NCBI GenBank assembly: GCA_034506335.1
Contig: JAPDPR010000005.1
Location: forward strand, 1-64,000
DNA length: 64,000 bases
Direction: 5' to 3'
From: a candidate division KSB1 bacterium
Lineage (GTDB): Bacteria > Zhuqueibacterota > Zhuqueibacteria > JANLFK01 > Oleimicrobiaceae
Position 1 is the stretch's first letter. Each line of letters opens with the position of its first letter. The notes under the pieces are model-generated. The model was given only the letters and a program-made list of their open reading frames with translations. It was not told where the DNA came from and made no database searches. The position numbers and the translations under genes are program-made. This document shows, in pieces, positions 25,722 to 34,535 of the stretch.

Positions 25722-27302
25722 TCAAGGTTTCTGCCCAGGAGCATGGCCTGTTGCTTCGTCCCCCCGCAGGCCAAAGTCTTTCTCAGCGCGTGGCGGAAGC
25801 TCCTCGTTGGCCAACAACCAGGTCACCGCAAATACCAGCCGCGCCACCTGTGCCAAATGCTCGCCCGTAAGCTTGTCCACGGTGTCGGTGGGTTTGTGGT
25901 AGTCGGCATGCAGCCCAGTGGTAAAGTTCACGGCACGCACGCCCCGCCAGTGGAAGGGCATGGCGTCAGAACCGGCAGGGACCTTTTTCTCGCTGAAATG
26001 GAGGGCGAGACCCTCAAAAGCGTTTGCACGCTCGACCACTGCCTGGAGTTCGGGGGCGTGGGCGCAGCCCTCGATCTTCACCCCAGCGGTGTCGTTGCAG
26101 CCGATCATGTCCATATTCAGCATGGCCACAGTGGTGGACAAAGGGAAGCGTGGGTTAGCCACGTAGTATCGGGAGCCGAACAGCCCTTTTTCCTCACCAG
26201 CAAAGGCTACGCACACCACCGTGCGTTTGGGCCGCCCGCCGGCTGACGCCAGCGCCTCAGCTATGGCCAGCAATGCCGCGGTGCCCGACGCGTTGTCGTC
26301 TGCGCCGGGGAAGATGAGCGTGTCACCGCGCGCGCCGATGTGGTCATAGTGAGCCCCCACCACGACTGTTTCGTGCCTGAGTACGGGATCTACCCCCTCC
26401 CACACGCCGATCAGGTTCTGCGTGGCATAACGCGTGTATACCAGCGTGGCGCGCATGCGCACTTCCACCTGAGGAACAAGGAAGCTTTGCGGCACCAGCG
26501 TACTGTCGATGGCCGCCTGCAACTGGCTGAGCGTTTTCCCGCCGGGGCTCGCCAAGTCCTCCGCCAATCTCTTGCCCACGCGCATTACCACCAGGGGGAT
26601 CGGCTCCCGTTCTTCAAGCACCAAAGGAGCGCCTTGGGAATCGGGCAGCCATTCGTGGGCTGGCCGCTCGAAACGATGGTGCAGCGGGTCAGTCACCAGC
26701 AGCACACCCACGGCGCCGTGGAGGCGTGCATTCTCGACCTTTTGCAGGACCGACGAGTGCACCGTTTCCCTTGCCCCGTCAAAGACGCTGCTTGAATCGT
26801 GCTCTTGCGGTTCGTGCGCAAACAGGAGCACGATCTTGCCGCGAACGTCAATGGAGGCGTAATCATCGTAGCCGTATTCGGGCGCGGTGATACCGTAGCC
26901 GACAAACGCGACCCCTCCCTGCACCTCGGCGCTGTGGCTCACATGGGCAGGACTATAGTCCTTGCGCAGCCGATACACCACGTTCTTGCCGTCCACCGCA
27001 AGAACAAAGCAGTTGGGCTCGCCGAGGCGCACGCGGAGCAGGTTGAACGGCTGCATCTCAACGACCCAGCCTGCCGCCCGCAGCTTGTGAGCGATGAATG
27101 CCGCACAGCTATCCAGTTCGGCGCTGGGCGTGTCGCGGCCGCGCATCCTGTCCGCGGCAAAATAGCCGGCGTAATTCAACACTTTAGCCGCATTGATGCT
27201 CTGCAGCCCTTCTTCAGGTACCTGCCAATGCTGAGCCCAGACCCTGCCCAGCATTGCCGTGCAGATCAGCGCGACCAGCGCCCAGGGGATACGCCCCGGC
27301 AT
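25722..27302 (-). CDS. Exported M28 family aminopeptidase with PA domain
   Basis: 526 residues from the second of two adjacent ATGs, which has the better spacing to AGGGAG and is followed by a signal peptide (to about residue 23, GRVWAQ). A PA (protease-associated) domain occupies about 95-250 (GGVAFVGYGITAPEYGYDDY, GKIVLLFAHEP). The di-zinc M28 core at about 290-510 shows its ligands: VVGAHYDHIG, GADDNASG, AFAGEEKGLFGS (catalytic Glu), LNMDMIG and LHADYHKPTD. Such enzymes trim N-terminal residues from peptides outside the cytoplasm, probably for nutrient uptake. It abuts the asnA remnant. Confidence 0.9.
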   Translation of the reverse strand: MPGRIPWALVALICTAMLGRVWAQHWQVPEEGLQSINAAKVLNYAGYFAADRMRGRDTPSAELDSCAAFIAHKLRAAGWVVEMQPFNLLRVRLGEPNCFVLAVDGKNVVYRLRKDYSPAHVSHSAEVQGGVAFVGYGITAPEYGYDDYASIDVRGKIVLLFAHEPQEHDSSSVFDGARETVHSSVLQKVENARLHGAVGVLLVTDPLHHRFERPAHEWLPDSQGAPLVLEEREPIPLVVMRVGKRLAEDLASPGGKTLSQLQAAIDSTLVPQSFLVPQVEVRMRATLVYTRYATQNLIGVWEGVDPVLRHETVVVGAHYDHIGARGDTLIFPGADDNASGTAALLAIAEALASAGGRPKRTVVCVAFAGEEKGLFGSRYYVANPRFPLSTTVAMLNMDMIGCNDTAGVKIEGCAHAPELQAVVERANAFEGLALHFSEKKVPAGSDAMPFHWRGVRAVNFTTGLHADYHKPTDTVDKLTGEHLAQVARLVFAVTWLLANEELPPRAEKDFGLRGDEATGHAPGQKP

Positions 27303-27436
27303 CATCACTCCCTGGCGTTGCAAACCATGCCTGTTCCGATGCTCTGGCCTGGACCCGTACCGCATTGTGCTGAAACCCAAGGGGATGTGCCGCCTGCGCG
27401 CGGCCTGGTCCGGCAGCACGTCGACTTGCAGGTGCC

Positions 27437-27769
27437 TCAGAAGGTGCGCAGGTCAGACCAACGCTCCGCGAATCTAAGCCACCGGCCAACAAACGACGCA
27501 CCAAGAGTGATCAGCAGCAGGCCCAATAGAACACCGGCAAGACCCAACCAGAAACCCCATTGCGCCAGGGCACGCCCCTCGGCAGGGGAGCGCCCCTCGG
27601 CAATGGCTCGCTCTTCCTGTTTGCCCAAAACCATGGCGATGAGGCCCAATGGGAACCACAGGCAACAACACCAGCTGCCGAACACCAATGCGCACAAACC
27701 ACACACAAAGGCTGCGACCGCCTGGCCGCTGGCTTTCCCCCTCTGCGATGACTCCAACTTGCCCGACAT
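27437..27769 (-). CDS. Small DUF4190-like membrane protein
   Basis: 110 residues from ATG 27769, which has AAGGAG upstream. Two hydrophobic helices (about 18-45, AVAAFVCGLCALVFGSW; about 72-95, WLGLAGVLLGLLLITLG) flank a short cytoplasmic loop with AMVLGKQEERAIAEGRSPAEG. This two-helix layout with a Gly-rich first helix is that of DUF4190 proteins, whose function is unknown. A promoter-like pair of boxes lies just upstream. Confidence 0.65.
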   Translation of the reverse strand: MSGKLESSQRGKASGQAVAAFVCGLCALVFGSWCCCLWFPLGLIAMVLGKQEERAIAEGRSPAEGRALAQWGFWLGLAGVLLGLLLITLGASFVGRWLRFAERWSDLRTF

Positions 27770-27819
27770 GCATTCTCCTTCTGCCAAGGGAGACCGCCCC
27801 ATCTTGCTTCGCACGTGGT

Positions 27820-27848
27820 AATTTAAGACCTGCAAATGACAAAGTCAA
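27820..27848 (-). promoter_or_regulatory. Promoter candidate before the DUF4190-like gene
   Basis: On the - strand TTGACT and TAAATT are 17 bases apart, about 50 bases upstream of the start codon. The -10 box is a weaker match than at the other promoters in the window. Confidence 0.4.
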
Positions 27849-27922
27849 GGCAGAAAGGAGTGTTCGTGTTGGGAAGAGTTGGGCAGGCTATCCCCCGCAC
27901 AGAGGGAAACAAGGCTCCCCCC

Positions 27923-30900
27923 TTAGTGGCCGTACTCGCGCCAGCTCTTGATGTGAAGTTGGTGGAGTGACTTGCGCGCCAGTGCTTCCACAAACCGTCG
28001 CGCCAGCTGCATGTTCGTGATCACCGGCACGTTGTAATCGACGGCAGTGCGGCGGATTATGTAGTCGTTGGTGAGCTCTTCTTCCTGGTAGTTTTTTGGA
28101 ATGTTGATGACCAAATCGATTTTGCCCCGCCGGATGTATTCGACGGTGCTGGGGGACTTGCCACTGAGCGGCCAGTGCAAGTGGGTCGCCTGGACGCCAT
28201 TTGCCTCAAGAAAGCGACAGGTACCGCCTGTGGCGTACAAATCAATGCCCATCCGTGCCAGCACGCGAGCGCTGCCTAAGAATTCCGCCTTGCTCTCAAT
28301 CGGTCCCGTAGAGAGCAGCACTGACTTGATGGGCAACCTGTACCCCACTGAGAGGAGCGCCTTCAGGAAGGCCTCGTCGAAATCGTCGCCAAGGCAGGCC
28401 ACCTCGCCGGTGGAGGCCATCTCTACCCCCAGGGTGGGGTCAGCACCCTCCAGACGGGTGAAGGAGAATTGCGGCGCTTTGACCCCCACGTACTCCAAAT
28501 CCAGCAGCGAGCGCGCGTTGCGCGGCACTTCATGTCCCAACACCACCCGGGTAGCGATGTCAATAAAGTTCACCTTCGCAATCTTAGACACGAAGGGAAA
28601 ACTCCGCGAGGCTCGAAGGTTGCACTCAATGACCTTAACGTCATTGTCCTTTGCCAAAAATTGAATGTTGAACGGTCCGTTGATCCGCAGCGCCTCGGCG
28701 ACCCGGCGCGTGATCTGGAGGATGCGTCGCATCGTCTCGAGGTAGGTCCGCTGTGGCGGCAGGACCATGGTGGCGTCGCCAGAATGCACGCCCGCATTTT
28801 CCACGTGTTCAGTGACCGCGTAGACCACTAACTGGCCTTGTTTGGCCACTGCGTCGATCTCGATCTCCTTGGCATTCTCATAGAACTTGCTAATCACGAC
28901 TGGGTGGTCAACGGAGACCTCGGCCGCTCGTTCCAAGTAGCGAGAAAGCTCGGTGTCGTTGGAAGCCACGCTCATCGCGGCCCCGCTGAGGACATACGAA
29001 GGTCGCACCAGCACCGGGTAGCCCACGGTGCGCGCGAACTCTTGGGCAGACTCCATGGAGACAAGTTCCTCCCACTCCGGTTGATCGATGCCCAGGCGAT
29101 CCAGGAGGGCGGAGAACTTGCGTCGATCCTCTGCCTGGTCTATGTCCACTGGCGAGGTGCCGAGGATGCGGACTCCTGCGCGGTGGCACTTCATGGCCAG
29201 ATTGTTGGGAATCTGCCCCCCAGTGGAGATGATCACCCCTACTGGGTCTTCCTTCTCATAGATTTCCAGAACCGTCTCGAAACTCAGCTCATCAAAATAA
29301 AGCCTGTCGCACTCGTCATAGTCGGTGCTGACGGTCTCCGGATTGTAGTTCACCATGACCGTGCGATAGCCCAGTTCCCGCAGAGTGCGCACCGCGCTTA
29401 CGCAGCACCAGTCGAACTCTACAGAACTCCCCACGCGATAGGCACCCGAACCCAACACCATCACCGACTGTCCCGGGGCGGGTGTCACATCATCCTCGCT
29501 GCCGTTATAGGTGAGGTACAGGTAGTTGGTCTGTGCGGGGTACTCGGCGGCCAAAGTATCAATCTGCTTGACCACCGGAATCACTCCATACCGCTTGCGG
29601 AGTGCGCGTACCTCCTCTTCACTGCACCCGCTGAGGCGGGCAATCTGCAGGTCGCTGAAACCATGTTCCTTTGCATGCCGCACCAGCGGCGCGCTGAGAC
29701 GTTTCTTCGCAGTCCTCAGGCGCGTTTCTATCGCCACGATGTTGGCGATCTTGTACAGGAACCACCGGTCGATATGCGTCAACTCATAGATCCTCTCCAC
29801 GGACATGCCGGTGCGCAGCGCCTCAGCAATCACAAAGATGCGCCGGTCGGTTGGTTCCCGCAGTTCAGTGGCGATGTCCGGGCTCTCTCTCCAGCCATTG
29901 GCCACCAGCCCAACGGCACCGATCTCCAGCATGCGCAGTGCCTTTTGGAGCGCCTCTTCGAACTTGCGCCCGATGGCCATGACCTCTCCCACGGACTTCA
30001 TGCCTGAGCCAATGCGCCGCGACACCATGCGGAACTTGCTCAAGTCCCACCGCGGAATCTTGACCACCAGATAGTCAAGAGCCGGTTCAAAGCAGGCTCG
30101 AGTCACTTTGGTGATGGAGTTGTCCAATTCGGTGAGGCCATGACCCAAAGCAAGCTTCGCCGCTACAAACGCCAGGGGATAGCCAGTGGCTTTGGAGGCG
30201 AGCGCAGAGCTGCGCGAAAGACGTGCGTTCACCTCGATCACCCGATAGTCTTCCTTGGTGGGGTGCAGCGCAAATTGGATGTTACACTCGCCCACAATCC
30301 CCAGATTGCGCACCACTTGAATGGCAACCTCGCGGAGGAGGTGGTATTCGCGGTTGTTGAGGGTCTGGCTCGGGGCGACCACGATGCTCTCGCCCGTATG
30401 GATCCCCATCGGGTCGAAGTTTTCCATGTTGCACACGGTGATGCAGTTATCATACTGGTCCCGCACCACCTCGTATTCAATCTCCTTCCACCCTTCCAGG
30501 AATTCTTCAATGAGCACCTGGGGGGTAAAGGAGAAGGCTTTGCTGGTTCGCTCCCGCAGAGCCTGTTCGTCCTCACACACACCCGAGCCCAGACCTCCCA
30601 AGGCGTAGGCCACACGCACCATGACTGGATAGCCGATCTGGGCGGCTACATTCACGGCTTCATTTATGGAAGTCACCGCCTGGCTGCGCGGTGTCTTGAC
30701 ACCTATGCGCGTGAGGCACTCCACGAACAGCCCGCGGTCCTCGGTGTTCCGAATCGCCTCCACAGGCGTACCGAGCACCCGCACCCCATAGCGCTCCAGA
30801 ACTCCACTGTCGTAAAGTTGCAGCCCACAGTTGAGTGCAGTCTGCCCGCCAAAACCCAACAGGATGCCGTCCGGCCGTTCCTTCTCGATCACCTTGCCTA

Positions 30901-31117
30901 CGAATTCGGCAGTAACCGGCAAGAAGTAAACCTCGTCTGCCAAATAGTCGGACGTCTGAATGGTGGCGATGTTGGGGTTCACCAACACCACCGCAATCCC
31001 CTCTTGCTTGAGCGCTTTGACCGCCTGGCTGCCGGAGTAGTCGAACTCCCCGGCCTCGCCGATCTTCAGCGCCGAGCTTCCCAGAACAAGGACTTTTTTG
31101 GGCAACTGCACGCTCAC
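27923..31117 (-). CDS. carB: Carbamoyl-phosphate synthase large subunit
   Basis: 1064 residues, full length. It makes carbamoyl phosphate from bicarbonate, glutamine-derived ammonia and two ATP for pyrimidines and arginine. Two ATP-grasp halves are present: GEFDYSGSQAVKALK, YALGGLGSG and NARLSRSSALASKATGYP in the first; SSVEFDWCCVSAVRTLRELGY and RPSYVLSGAAM in the second. An MGS-like allosteric domain occupies the last about 140 residues. Wording such as WKEIEYEVVRDQYDNC and SRRIGSGMKSVGEVMAIGR is closer to animal CPS1/CAD than to E. coli CarB, in which the matching stretches read differently. Start ATG 31117 overlaps the carA stop by 4 bp. Confidence 0.95.
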   Translation of the reverse strand: MSVQLPKKVLVLGSSALKIGEAGEFDYSGSQAVKALKQEGIAVVLVNPNIATIQTSDYLADEVYFLPVTAEFVGKVIEKERPDGILLGFGGQTALNCGLQLYDSGVLERYGVRVLGTPVEAIRNTEDRGLFVECLTRIGVKTPRSQAVTSINEAVNVAAQIGYPVMVRVAYALGGLGSGVCEDEQALRERTSKAFSFTPQVLIEEFLEGWKEIEYEVVRDQYDNCITVCNMENFDPMGIHTGESIVVAPSQTLNNREYHLLREVAIQVVRNLGIVGECNIQFALHPTKEDYRVIEVNARLSRSSALASKATGYPLAFVAAKLALGHGLTELDNSITKVTRACFEPALDYLVVKIPRWDLSKFRMVSRRIGSGMKSVGEVMAIGRKFEEALQKALRMLEIGAVGLVANGWRESPDIATELREPTDRRIFVIAEALRTGMSVERIYELTHIDRWFLYKIANIVAIETRLRTAKKRLSAPLVRHAKEHGFSDLQIARLSGCSEEEVRALRKRYGVIPVVKQIDTLAAEYPAQTNYLYLTYNGSEDDVTPAPGQSVMVLGSGAYRVGSSVEFDWCCVSAVRTLRELGYRTVMVNYNPETVSTDYDECDRLYFDELSFETVLEIYEKEDPVGVIISTGGQIPNNLAMKCHRAGVRILGTSPVDIDQAEDRRKFSALLDRLGIDQPEWEELVSMESAQEFARTVGYPVLVRPSYVLSGAAMSVASNDTELSRYLERAAEVSVDHPVVISKFYENAKEIEIDAVAKQGQLVVYAVTEHVENAGVHSGDATMVLPPQRTYLETMRRILQITRRVAEALRINGPFNIQFLAKDNDVKVIECNLRASRSFPFVSKIAKVNFIDIATRVVLGHEVPRNARSLLDLEYVGVKAPQFSFTRLEGADPTLGVEMASTGEVACLGDDFDEAFLKALLSVGYRLPIKSVLLSTGPIESKAEFLGSARVLARMGIDLYATGGTCRFLEANGVQATHLHWPLSGKSPSTVEYIRRGKIDLVINIPKNYQEEELTNDYIIRRTAVDYNVPVITNMQLARRFVEALARKSLHQLHIKSWREYGH

Positions 31118-32181
31118 AGCACACTCACGAACTGGTCAAAAAGGAAAGCGGTGTCTACAGGTCCCGGCGATGCCTCCGGATGAAACTGGACGCCCATGAA
31201 CGGTTTGCTGCGATGGCGCACCCCCTCATTGGTGCCGTCATTGGCATTCACGAACCAAGGCTCCCAGCCTTCTGGAAGGGTCCGAGTATCCACCGCATAA
31301 CCGTGGTTTTGTGACGTGATGAAGCAGCGTTTGGTGCCAACCTCGATACAAGGCTGATTTTGGCTACGATGGCCAAATTTGAGCTTGTAGGTGTTTGCGC
31401 CGGCAGCCAGCGCCAGTAGCTGGTTACCCAGACAAATGCCCAAGATGGGTTTGTGCCCTTCGAGCAAACGACGCAACCTGAAGATTGTGCCTCGAGCCAT
31501 CTTGGGATCCCCAGGTCCGTTAGAGATGACTACGCCATCAAAGTCCTGTCCGCTCAGGTCATAGTCCCAGGGCACACGGAGCACGCTCACATCTCGCGCC
31601 AGTAAGCTGCGCAGAATGCCGTGTTTGCACCCGCAATCGATCAGGACGACCTTCTTGTCCCCGTCTCCCAGCTGCTGCGGTGCCCTGACGCTGACCTGGC
31701 TCACCAAGTTCTCCTTGTTCGGGTCCCAGAAGGCTGGCTCGCGTCCGGTGCCTACGACAAGCTTGCCCAGCATGGTCCCCCTTTCCCGCAGGCGTTTGGT
31801 GAGCATGCGGGTATCCACGCCAAAGATGCCGGGTACCCTTTCCGCCTTCAGCCATGCGTCTAAGGAACGCGCGCTTTGCCAATGGCTCGGCTCCTCGCAC
31901 ACCTCTGCCACAACCAGTCCTGACACGTGGATTCGCTCGGACTCGAAGCTTGAATGGACCACACCTTCGGGCTCGTCGGGGGGCACGCCATAGTTCCCCA
32001 CCAACGGATAGGTCAACACCAGGATCTGTCCGGCGTACGACGGGTCGGTCAACGACTCCGGATAGCCCACCATGCCGGTGGTAAACACCACCTCCCCCAC
32101 CGCAGGGGCAGGATGCCCAAAAGACCAGCCGGTAAACTGCGTGCCGTCTTCAAGTATGAGTTTTGCCTTGCGTGTCTCCAT
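31114..32181 (-). CDS. carA: Carbamoyl-phosphate synthase small (glutaminase) subunit
   Basis: 355 residues from ATG 32181 (METRKAKLILEDG). The N-terminal CPSase small domain runs to about 150 (GWSFGHPAPAVGEVVFTTGMVGYPESLTDPSY). The class I amidotransferase domain follows, with nucleophile Cys in LGICLGNQLL and His/Glu in VQFHPEASPGP. It splits glutamine and passes ammonia to CarB, with which it is translationally coupled. The 150 bp upstream hold an 8-bp hairpin at 32231-32252 but no clear promoter. Confidence 0.95.
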   Translation of the reverse strand: METRKAKLILEDGTQFTGWSFGHPAPAVGEVVFTTGMVGYPESLTDPSYAGQILVLTYPLVGNYGVPPDEPEGVVHSSFESERIHVSGLVVAEVCEEPSHWQSARSLDAWLKAERVPGIFGVDTRMLTKRLRERGTMLGKLVVGTGREPAFWDPNKENLVSQVSVRAPQQLGDGDKKVVLIDCGCKHGILRSLLARDVSVLRVPWDYDLSGQDFDGVVISNGPGDPKMARGTIFRLRRLLEGHKPILGICLGNQLLALAAGANTYKLKFGHRSQNQPCIEVGTKRCFITSQNHGYAVDTRTLPEGWEPWFVNANDGTNEGVRHRSKPFMGVQFHPEASPGPVDTAFLFDQFVSVL

Positions 32182-32331
32182 CGTCGGCCCACGATCTACA
32201 GCACTTTTGTGCGCGTCTTGTATACAGAATCGGCGTCCAGATGCGGACGCCGTCCACCTTTGCACCGTCCGAAAAATGAGGCCATTTCTCCTCACAGGCG
32301 CAAAGCGTGCAATCTCGCAGGCTACCACAAT

Positions 32332-32853
32332 TCAGTCGACCAGCACCAGCGAAACCAAGTCGTAGCAGGCCTGCTCAGAGGTGACCACCTCCAACTTCAG
32401 GCCCAGATTGCGCACGGTCGCGTACACGTCAATGCCGCATGCCTCCATTGCCGGACGCGCCAACCGCGGGTGGATACACGGCCGCGTGGTATCGCACGTG
32501 CCACAAAGTGGGCAAGGTCCTGCCCCCAGGGCGAAGGCCTTGTAGAAGCCATCAAGAAAAAGCTGGCGTTCTAACTCCGCTCCCAGTTTGCGGCTAAGAA
32601 GGCGCACCTCCTCCTCTCGTTCGGCGGGATTGCGGTCAAAGCGCAAAAGCAGGGCACGGTGGTATTCGCTCAGCCAGCGACGCGTGACCGCAGGGGTGGG
32701 ACTGTAAGGAGGGCACGTCAAGCATTCGCCGTACCCTCCGCATCCGAACTGGCACTTTAACCGTACCCATTCTGCCACGCTCACTGCCGAGACGGGAATC
32801 TCCCTACAGAACGTTGCCCCGCCCTCCAAAGCCTGGCGGATGTACTTCTCCAT
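32332..32853 (-). CDS. DUF2284 Cys-rich metal-binding protein
   Basis: 173 residues from ATG 32853, preceded by GAGGTGAGG. The family is known by its cysteine spacing: LKCQFGCGGYGECLTCPPYSP near residues 30-52 and AGPCPLCGTCDTTRPCIHP near 107-125, which would bind iron-sulfur clusters or other metal. Family members are listed as predicted metal-binding proteins without known reaction. The gene lies 70 bp after the lysine 2,3-aminomutase gene in the same direction and may be the last gene of that operon, perhaps as an electron carrier for the radical SAM enzyme. That link is inference. Confidence 0.8.
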   Translation of the reverse strand: MEKYIRQALEGGATFCREIPVSAVSVAEWVRLKCQFGCGGYGECLTCPPYSPTPAVTRRWLSEYHRALLLRFDRNPAEREEEVRLLSRKLGAELERQLFLDGFYKAFALGAGPCPLCGTCDTTRPCIHPRLARPAMEACGIDVYATVRNLGLKLEVVTSEQACYDLVSLVLVD

Positions 32854-32923
32854 TGCCTCACCTCGCCGGCAAAGAGCCGCGACAAAGACACTTGCCAATT
32901 AAGAAGCCGTGAAGCGACACCCG

Positions 32924-34030
32924 CTACGAGACAAGTTCGCCGTCCTCGTGGACCAGCTCTACAGGCGCCGGCTCTACAGGGCAGCGGGTTGGGCCGGGCT
33001 GACGGTAGCGGAATACTCGCCCCTCATAGTTGCGCAACACGACCTCGTCGTCATTCATGGCCAACACATAGTGAGGCAGGAGCGGAATCTTGCCCCCACC
33101 ACCCGGGGCATCGATGACGAAGTGGGGCACAGCCAGGCCCGACGTCCAGCCCCGCAATGCCTTGATGATCTCCAGCCCCTTCTCCACCCTGGTGCGGAAG
33201 TGCTCCGTGCCAAACACCATGTCCGCCTGGTAAATATAGTACGGGCGGACCCGCGCCTGCAAGAGCTTTTGCACCAGCCGCTTCATCACCTCCGGGTCAT
33301 CATTGACGCCCTTGAGCAGCACGGTCTGGTTGCCCAAAGGAATCCCTGCGTCAGCTAGGCGCGCCAGCGCCCTCACGGCGATCGGGGTCAGCTCATCGGG
33401 GTGATTGAAGTGAACATTCACGTACAGGGGGTGGAACTTCTTGAGCATCCTGGCGAGCTTTACGGTCACGCGCTGCGGGAGGAAACAAGGGACGCGCGTA
33501 CCAATGCGGATAATCTCCACATGCGGGATGCGCCTAAGCTTCTGCAGAATGAAGCCGAGCATCTCATCGCTCAACAGGAGCGGATCGCCGCCCGAGAGGA
33601 TGACATCGCGAATCTCGGGGTGCTGGGCGATGTAGTCAAGCCCCTCGTCAATGTACTTCATGCTGATTTTGCTCGGATCGCCCACCTTCCGTTTCCTCGT
33701 GCAGAAACGGCAGTAAGAGGCACACACGTGGGAAATCAAGAACAGACACCGGTCCGGATAGCGATGCACGATGTTGTTGACCGGCGAGTCCCTGTCCTCG
33801 GCGAGCGGGTCCTCGAAAAGTTGACTATCCTCCAGCTCGCGTACATCGGGTACCACCTGCTTGTAGAGTGGATCCCCCTTGCTCTTTATCAACGAGAGGT
33901 AGTAAGGGGTAATGCGGATCTTGAAGTGGCGTGCTACTCTCTCTAGCTCCTCCACAGGAATGTTAAACTTCTTGGCCAGTTGCTCTGCGCTACTGATGCT
34001 CTGCTGCAGTTGTCGTTGCCAACTTTCCAT
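32924..34030 (-). CDS. kamA: Lysine 2,3-aminomutase family radical SAM enzyme
   Basis: 368 residues from ATG 34030, which has AAGGAGGG upstream. The radical SAM motif is CASYCRFC, the SAM-binding stretch is LSGGDPLLL, and the PLP lysine is in DAPGGGGKIPL. The enzyme moves the alpha-amino group of an amino acid to the beta carbon. In clostridial lysine 2,3-aminomutase two Asp residues (293 and 330) hold the lysine side chain. Both have equivalents here (in YQADMVFG and VIDAPGGGG), while glutamate mutases replace them, so lysine to beta-lysine is favoured. No EpmA or EF-P partner is nearby. It overlaps the GNAT gene by 41 bp and ends a sigma-54-driven operon of four overlapping genes. Confidence 0.9.
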   Translation of the reverse strand: MESWQRQLQQSISSAEQLAKKFNIPVEELERVARHFKIRITPYYLSLIKSKGDPLYKQVVPDVRELEDSQLFEDPLAEDRDSPVNNIVHRYPDRCLFLISHVCASYCRFCTRKRKVGDPSKISMKYIDEGLDYIAQHPEIRDVILSGGDPLLLSDEMLGFILQKLRRIPHVEIIRIGTRVPCFLPQRVTVKLARMLKKFHPLYVNVHFNHPDELTPIAVRALARLADAGIPLGNQTVLLKGVNDDPEVMKRLVQKLLQARVRPYYIYQADMVFGTEHFRTRVEKGLEIIKALRGWTSGLAVPHFVIDAPGGGGKIPLLPHYVLAMNDDEVVLRNYEGRVFRYRQPGPTRCPVEPAPVELVHEDGELVS

Positions 34031-34535
34031 GTGGTCTTTGCCCTCCTTCAGGCAGTGCGTTGAGGCGCTTGGCAAAGATCAGCCTATCGTCACCCGGACG
34101 GTAGAAATCCTTGATGCGCGCCTCGATGGTGTAGTTGTTGCGCAAGTAGAACTGCTGCGTTGGCAGATACTTCCTCTGGGACGAGGTCTCAATGATGATA
34201 AGGCGGCCGTTCTGACTCTTCACATAGTCCTCCACGAATTCTAAAAGCTGCCTGCCAATGCCTCGGTTTTGCATCGTCGGTGATACCGCAATCCAATACA
34301 GGTCGAAAGTCCCCTCAGTTGCAGGCGTTGGACCAAAACACACATATCCTACCACCTGGTCATTGTCGGCAATCGCTGCATAGACGAGGTAGTCTTTCTG
34401 CTCCTTGTTGAAGAGGTAGGTGTCGATCAATTCCATAGCCACGTTCACTTCGGCCATGGTAAACATGTCTGTCTGCTGGAGGATCTCGTACACCGCAGCT
34501 CGATCCTCCGGCTGCAATTTTCTAATTACGACCAT
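33990..34535 (-). CDS. GNAT acetyltransferase linked to the aminomutase
   Basis: 181 residues; one GNAT domain at about 3-150 with the acetyl-CoA loop YWIAVSPTMQNRGIGRQLL and VEDYVKSQNGRLIIIETSS, YLRNNY. It overlaps its neighbours on both sides (14 bp with the ATP-grasp gene, 41 bp with kamA), so the four products are probably made together. Known precedent: in archaea and some bacteria a GNAT (AblB) beside AblA acetylates beta-lysine to the osmolyte N-epsilon-acetyl-beta-lysine. This protein is shorter than AblB and the two ligases do not belong to that pathway, so an acetylated beta-lysine conjugate is a possibility only. Confidence 0.8.
   Translation of the reverse strand: MVVIRKLQPEDRAAVYEILQQTDMFTMAEVNVAMELIDTYLFNKEQKDYLVYAAIADNDQVVGYVCFGPTPATEGTFDLYWIAVSPTMQNRGIGRQLLEFVEDYVKSQNGRLIIIETSSQRKYLPTQQFYLRNNYTIEARIKDFYRPGDDRLIFAKRLNALPEGGQRPHGKLATTTAAEHQ

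Noticed and set aside
26799-27821. A 340-codon open frame on the + strand
   Set aside because: It lies antisense to the clear M28 peptidase and the DUF4190-like gene, is rich in Arg, His and Pro as expected of a shadow of GC-rich code, and resembles no family.
28838-30007. A 389-codon open frame on the + strand
   Set aside because: Entirely antisense to carB, whose protein is unmistakable; no ribosome site and no domain.
32924-34030. EF-P lysine modification (EpmB) as the role of the aminomutase
   Set aside because: The protein keeps the full-length C-terminal part, no EpmA or EF-P gene is near, and the operon contains ligases instead.
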